64,000 nt of DNA, from assembly GCA_017428385.1 (NCBI GenBank), contig JAFRQX010000019.1, positions 62,001-126,000 on the forward strand, written 5' to 3'. This stretch comes from Clostridia bacterium. Lineage in GTDB: Bacteria; Bacillota; Clostridia; Christensenellales; Aristaeellaceae. Below the pieces are notes generated by a model. It made no database searches and was not told the origin of the DNA. It saw only the letters and a program-made list of their open reading frames with translations. Positions 60,757 to 64,000 of this stretch are shown here, piece after piece; position 1 is the first letter of the stretch, and the number at the start of each line of letters is the position of its first letter. The position numbers and the translations under genes are program-made.

Positions 60757-60793
60757 CAAAGATCCCGGCTGAAGCTTCAGCCGGGATCTTTTA
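60757..60793 (+). terminator. terminator after yajC, overlapping the dnaX stop
   Basis: A long near-perfect palindrome (AAAGATCCCGGCTGAA and its complement) ending in TTTT at 60789-60792; it lies directly at the dnaX stop on the other strand and may serve both. Confidence 0.8.
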
Positions 60794-62416
60794 AATCTCA
60801 TCCACTATATTCACAGGTTCTTTTCCGAAAGTTTCATAAATCGACTCAAGATATTCATCATCTCCGCTGTTATCAGCCGTTTCGGATGATTTACCCTGAG
60901 GCACAGCAGAAAATGAGCATGCCTGTCCGGTTATCTGCTGAAGACATTCACAGATGGTTTTGTTCCTTTCCGGCATATTGAGAACAGTAATAAACTGAGC
61001 CTCTGCTTCTTTCCTGTCCGCCTGCCAGAGATACCTTCCGTTTTTACAGCCGATCATACGTCCCTGGGAAAGAAAGCTCCAGGCAGTCATATCTTTTCCG
61101 CGGATTGTATTCATCAGTTCTTTCCATACCGCAGCATGATTTCCGCTGTTTTCTCTCCCGGCAGCCTGAGGCACCTTTCTTTCTTCCCTGTGCTGCTGTA
61201 TCCTGGTGGTTTTCGTTTCCTCCACGGGAATTTGTGCAGCAGCTGCTGCCGCAGGATTCCGCATCAATCCGTCTATACGTTTTTCAAGTTCAATAATCCT
61301 GTCATTCAGGGCCTGTGAATCCGTTTCTTCGATTCTCAGGCAGCTTTTAATACTGGCGTTTTCCAAAGCCATTCTCGGTGTAGAAGCATATCTCATTTCC
61401 GTTTCAAGCGCCATGAACAGATCCAGAATTTTCATCAGCCTTGACACTGTCATTGATTCGCTTTGCCGGACATATTCCGCAGCTTCATCCCCGGAAATAT
61501 CCATAATCATGGATACATCTTCAGGACTGGTTTTGGCAATCAGCAGGGCCCTGATATGTCTGCAGACATCTTTTGCGAAAACGCCCGGATCTTTGCCGTC
61601 ACGCATAAGCCTGTCAATCATGAGATAAACCTTCGAAGCATCCTGTTCAGAAAGTGCTTTGCTGAATTCGAACAAAAAGGATGTATCGCTCGTTCCAAGT
61701 ATGTTTCTGACGAGTTCTTCATCAACCTGATCACTGTATCCAAGACACATGTCCAGGATGCTGAGCGCGTCCCTCATGCCGCCGTCGGCAGCCCTTGCAA
61801 TCATCATAAGAGCGCCGTCAGATACCTGCGCGCCACTGCCTTCTGCCGCTTCCTTCAGTCTTCCGGCTATTTCCGTACTGGGAATCCGTCCAAAGTCAAA
61901 GCGCTGACATCTGCTCAGGATGGTTTCCGGCAGCTTCTGCGGTTCTGTTGTTGCCAGGATGAAAACAATATGGGCAGGAGGTTCCTCCAATGTTTTCAGC
62001 AGCGCATTGAATGCAGATGTGGACAGCATATGCACTTCATCGATAATATATACTTTATATTTACCGTACTGGGGTGGATACTTGACCGTATCCCTCAGTT
62101 CCCGCATCTCGTCCACGCCGTTATTGCTGGCTGCGTCGATTTCAATAACATCCAGGGTCTCTTCATTGTCTGCCCGCAGACAGTTCTCACACTTTCCGCA
62201 TGGATCACCGTTTTCAGGCTGTAAACAGTTAATCGCTTTTGCCAGAATCTTGGCTGTGGAAGTTTTCCCTGTTCCGCGGGATCCACAGAACAGGTATGCA
62301 TGTGCAATTCGGTTTGTGACGACCTGATTTCTCAGCGTTCCGATGATCGGAGCCTGTCCGACAACATGGGAGAAATCCTTGGGTCTCCACTCACGGTACA
62401 GTGCACGATATGCCAT
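60791..62416 (-). CDS. dnaX: DNA polymerase III subunits gamma and tau
   Basis: A 541-residue clamp-loader ATPase: MAYRALYREWRPKDFSHVVG, YLFCGSRGTGKTSTAKILAK (Walker A), zinc cysteines CGKCENC, VYIIDEVHMLSTSAFNALLK (Walker B), ATTEPQKLPETILSRCQRFD (sensor/SRC), and the C-terminal tail from about 370. Its tau-like part is short. It has the usual N-terminal DnaX signature and is distinct from holB at 17462. GGGGAGGAG precedes the ATG. Confidence 0.96.
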   Translation of the reverse strand: MAYRALYREWRPKDFSHVVGQAPIIGTLRNQVVTNRIAHAYLFCGSRGTGKTSTAKILAKAINCLQPENGDPCGKCENCLRADNEETLDVIEIDAASNNGVDEMRELRDTVKYPPQYGKYKVYIIDEVHMLSTSAFNALLKTLEEPPAHIVFILATTEPQKLPETILSRCQRFDFGRIPSTEIAGRLKEAAEGSGAQVSDGALMMIARAADGGMRDALSILDMCLGYSDQVDEELVRNILGTSDTSFLFEFSKALSEQDASKVYLMIDRLMRDGKDPGVFAKDVCRHIRALLIAKTSPEDVSMIMDISGDEAAEYVRQSESMTVSRLMKILDLFMALETEMRYASTPRMALENASIKSCLRIEETDSQALNDRIIELEKRIDGLMRNPAAAAAAQIPVEETKTTRIQQHREERKVPQAAGRENSGNHAAVWKELMNTIRGKDMTAWSFLSQGRMIGCKNGRYLWQADRKEAEAQFITVLNMPERNKTICECLQQITGQACSFSAVPQGKSSETADNSGDDEYLESIYETFGKEPVNIVDEI

Positions 62417-62428
62417 CTTCTCCTCCCC

Positions 62429-62791
62429 TTATTCAACCGTCAGATTGATATACTGATACAGCTTTTTCACCGTTCTGTTTCCGATTCCGTGAACTGCCGT
62501 CAGATCTTCGGGATAATAAAACGGACCGTTTTTGTTTCTTTCTTCGATCAACTGCAAAGCATAAACCTTCCCGATTCCGGGAAGTGTTTCCAGTTCATCC
62601 TCTCCGGCGGTGTTGATTCTGACTATACCGGCTTCTTTTACCGGAATACCGCTGAGCTGCCAGGCGAAACCGCAGCCTGTCCTGTAGACTATCCCGTCAT
62701 TATGCACAGGTGCCAGAATATGGGCCAGACTCAGTACGACTCCTGTCAGAACAAGCAAAACACCAGTCATACGTTTTGCTTTATCAGACAT
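62429..62791 (-). CDS. ComEA-like helix-hairpin-helix protein
   Basis: A 120-residue protein with one N-terminal membrane helix (about residues 8-28, MTGVLLVLTGVVLSLAHILA), a short linker, and a C-terminal tandem helix-hairpin-helix DNA-binding region (IVRINTAGEDELETLPGIGK, then YYPEDLTAVHGIGNRTVKKL). This is the ComEA plan for DNA binding at the cell surface in competence, but without the SLBB domain of full-length ComEA; it could be a small helper. No comEC gene is nearby. The ATG at 62791 overlaps the cysS end by 8 nt; the ribosome site is weak (AGGAAAG close to ATG). Confidence 0.8.
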   Translation of the reverse strand: MSDKAKRMTGVLLVLTGVVLSLAHILAPVHNDGIVYRTGCGFAWQLSGIPVKEAGIVRINTAGEDELETLPGIGKVYALQLIEERNKNGPFYYPEDLTAVHGIGNRTVKKLYQYINLTVE

Positions 62792-64000
62792 CTTTCCTGA
62801 CTTTCTGTCCCTGTTTAGTATCCTCCAGAATATACCCGGCCTGAATGATCCTGTTGCGAAGCTCATCACTCTTTGCCCAGTCTTTATTCTTCCTGGCTTC
62901 AGCCCGTTCATTTACAAGTGCGGCAATTTCGGGCGGGAGTTCTTCTTCCTTTTTGCTGAGAATTCCCAGTACATCGCAGATTGATTCCAGGCTGTTCAGC
63001 GCGGCCTGAGCAGCTTCCCTTGAAGCGCCCTGAACCACCGTAACATTTGCATCCTTAACCAGTTCAAAAATGGCGCCCAGTGCATCTGCCGTATTCATAT
63101 CATCATCCATCGCGTCATCAAAACGTTTTTCGTATCCTTTCAGACGCTCGATGAATTCTTTCTCCTTGTCATTCAGCGGCCTGTCTTCTCCGTTTTCAAG
63201 CTGGAACTTCAGAGAATTCCGCGCGGTATACAAACGATTCAGGCTGGCATTTGCAGAATCAATCTGATCCCGGCTGAAATTAATCGGACTGCGGTAATGT
63301 GCACTGAGCATAAAGAGACGTACAGCTTCCAGATCATATTCCTTTGCGATATCCCTGACGGTAAAGAAATTGTTCAGGCTTTTACTCATCTTCTGATTGT
63401 CCACATTGATGAAGCCGTTATGCATCCAGTAATTGACATACTTCTTCCCTGTGGCGCCTTCGCTCTGGGCAATTTCGTTTTCATGGTGAGGAAACAGAAG
63501 GTCTTTGCCGCCGCAGTGTATATCGAAAGTCTCTCCAAGATACTTCATACTCATGGCCGAGCACTCAACATGCCATCCGGGTCTGCCTTTTCCCCAGGGG
63601 CTGTCCCATGCGGGCTCTCCGGGTTTCTGCGCCTTCCACAAAGCGAAGTCTTCAGGAGCTTCCTTGTCGGTATCAACATTCAGTCTTTCACTGGCTCCGG
63701 TTTCCCTGTCGTCTGCATTCTGGCCCGACAGTTTCCCATAGCCGGGGAAAGCGGATACGCGATAATAAACATCACCTGAAGGCGATGCGTAAGCATGACC
63801 GTTTTCAATCAGTTTTGAAATCAGCGCGATGATTTCCGGAATATGTTCTGTCGCTTTGGGGTGAACCGTAGCCGGACGGATTCCCAGCGCTTTGGCATCC
63901 TTGTAATACTCATTAATAAATCTGTCGGCAAGTTCCTTTACAGTAATGCCTTCTTCATTGGCTCTTCTGATCATTTTGTCATCGATATCTGTGAAATTCT
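62784..64000 (-). CDS. cysS: cysteine--tRNA ligase, C-terminal part
   Basis: The last 405 codons are inside the window; the 5' end with the HIGH motif lies beyond 64000. It shows NFTDIDDKMIRRANEEG, WHVECSAMSMKYLGETFDIH with zinc-binding residues, GGKDLLFPHHENEIAQSEGA, the KMSKS loop KMSKSLNNFFTVRDIAKEYD, and the anticodon-binding C terminus. All visible motifs are intact. In many Bacillota cysS precedes mrnC; here it leads into dnaX through the ComEA-like gene. Confidence 0.97.
   Translation of the reverse strand, partial: NFTDIDDKMIRRANEEGITVKELADRFINEYYKDAKALGIRPATVHPKATEHIPEIIALISKLIENGHAYASPSGDVYYRVSAFPGYGKLSGQNADDRETGASERLNVDTDKEAPEDFALWKAQKPGEPAWDSPWGKGRPGWHVECSAMSMKYLGETFDIHCGGKDLLFPHHENEIAQSEGATGKKYVNYWMHNGFINVDNQKMSKSLNNFFTVRDIAKEYDLEAVRLFMLSAHYRSPINFSRDQIDSANASLNRLYTARNSLKFQLENGEDRPLNDKEKEFIERLKGYEKRFDDAMDDDMNTADALGAIFELVKDANVTVVQGASREAAQAALNSLESICDVLGILSKKEEELPPEIAALVNERAEARKNKDWAKSDELRNRIIQAGYILEDTKQGQKVRKDV

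Noticed and set aside
61463-62224. 253-residue plus-strand frame
   Set aside because: Antisense shadow of dnaX.

Overview
This window is a continuous stretch of bacterial chromosome made almost entirely of housekeeping genes. The gene set points to a spore-lineage Bacillota, most likely class Clostridia: SigH, RicT, DarA, RqcP, the Asp23-YloV pair, GlgC with GlgD, pyruvate phosphate dikinase, ThyX, a tyrosine T-box, AGGAGG-type ribosome binding sites with frequent TTG and GTG starts, and tRNAs mostly without encoded CCA. There is no rRNA, and I cannot name the order from sequence alone. I saw no prophage, insertion sequence, CRISPR array or toxin-antitoxin locus.

Layout from left to right. 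Positions 1-1000 hold the start of a YloV (DAK2) gene and Asp23 on the minus strand, then a T-box leader. That leader drives an aminotransferase, tyrS and a YigZ gene on the plus strand. Next come minus-strand deoD, a TetR regulator, an HI0933-type flavoprotein and trmN6, followed by the glycogen operon glgC-glgD-glgA. An ECF sigma and putative anti-sigma pair converges on sigH, rlmB, thyX and mrnC. After tRNA-Lys and a ferredoxin comes the darA-holB-ricT operon.

The middle (19-32 kb) holds an RlmL-type methyltransferase, a large secreted L,D-transpeptidase fused to a degenerate CapA-like domain, tRNA-Leu, smpB with tmRNA, proA, rluB, tRNA-Ser, trkA-trkH, a YabN/MazG protein, HU, RqcP and a fused IspD-IspF. 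From 39.7 kb down to 32.3 kb runs a tight minus-strand cluster: upp, a divergent GH127-like protein, dusB and three secreted proteins of unknown function. I consider this cluster the best candidate for something undescribed.

The right third holds lgt, a class C beta-lactamase-like hydrolase and recX (plus strand), then ppdK, recN, argR and nadK. A long minus-strand run follows: pfkB, a GNAT, an alpha/beta hydrolase, a membrane-anchored MurF-like ligase, ddl, dxs and tlyA. Then come a three-gene FAD/DUF1667 oxidoreductase cluster, yajC, dnaX, a ComEA-like protein and cysS, which runs off the right edge.

Functionally the window combines translation quality control (tmRNA, SmpB, RqcP, tRNA synthetases and tRNA/rRNA modification), cell-envelope building (Lgt, Ddl, MurF-like, L,D-transpeptidase), isoprenoid precursor supply (Dxs, IspDF), glycogen synthesis, DNA replication and repair (HolB, DnaX, RecN, RecX), and sporulation or stress control (SigH, RicT, DarA, ECF sigma). 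Most intergenic promoters match the sigma-A consensus with 16-18 nt spacers. Functions given below are homology calls made by eye; no database search was run.
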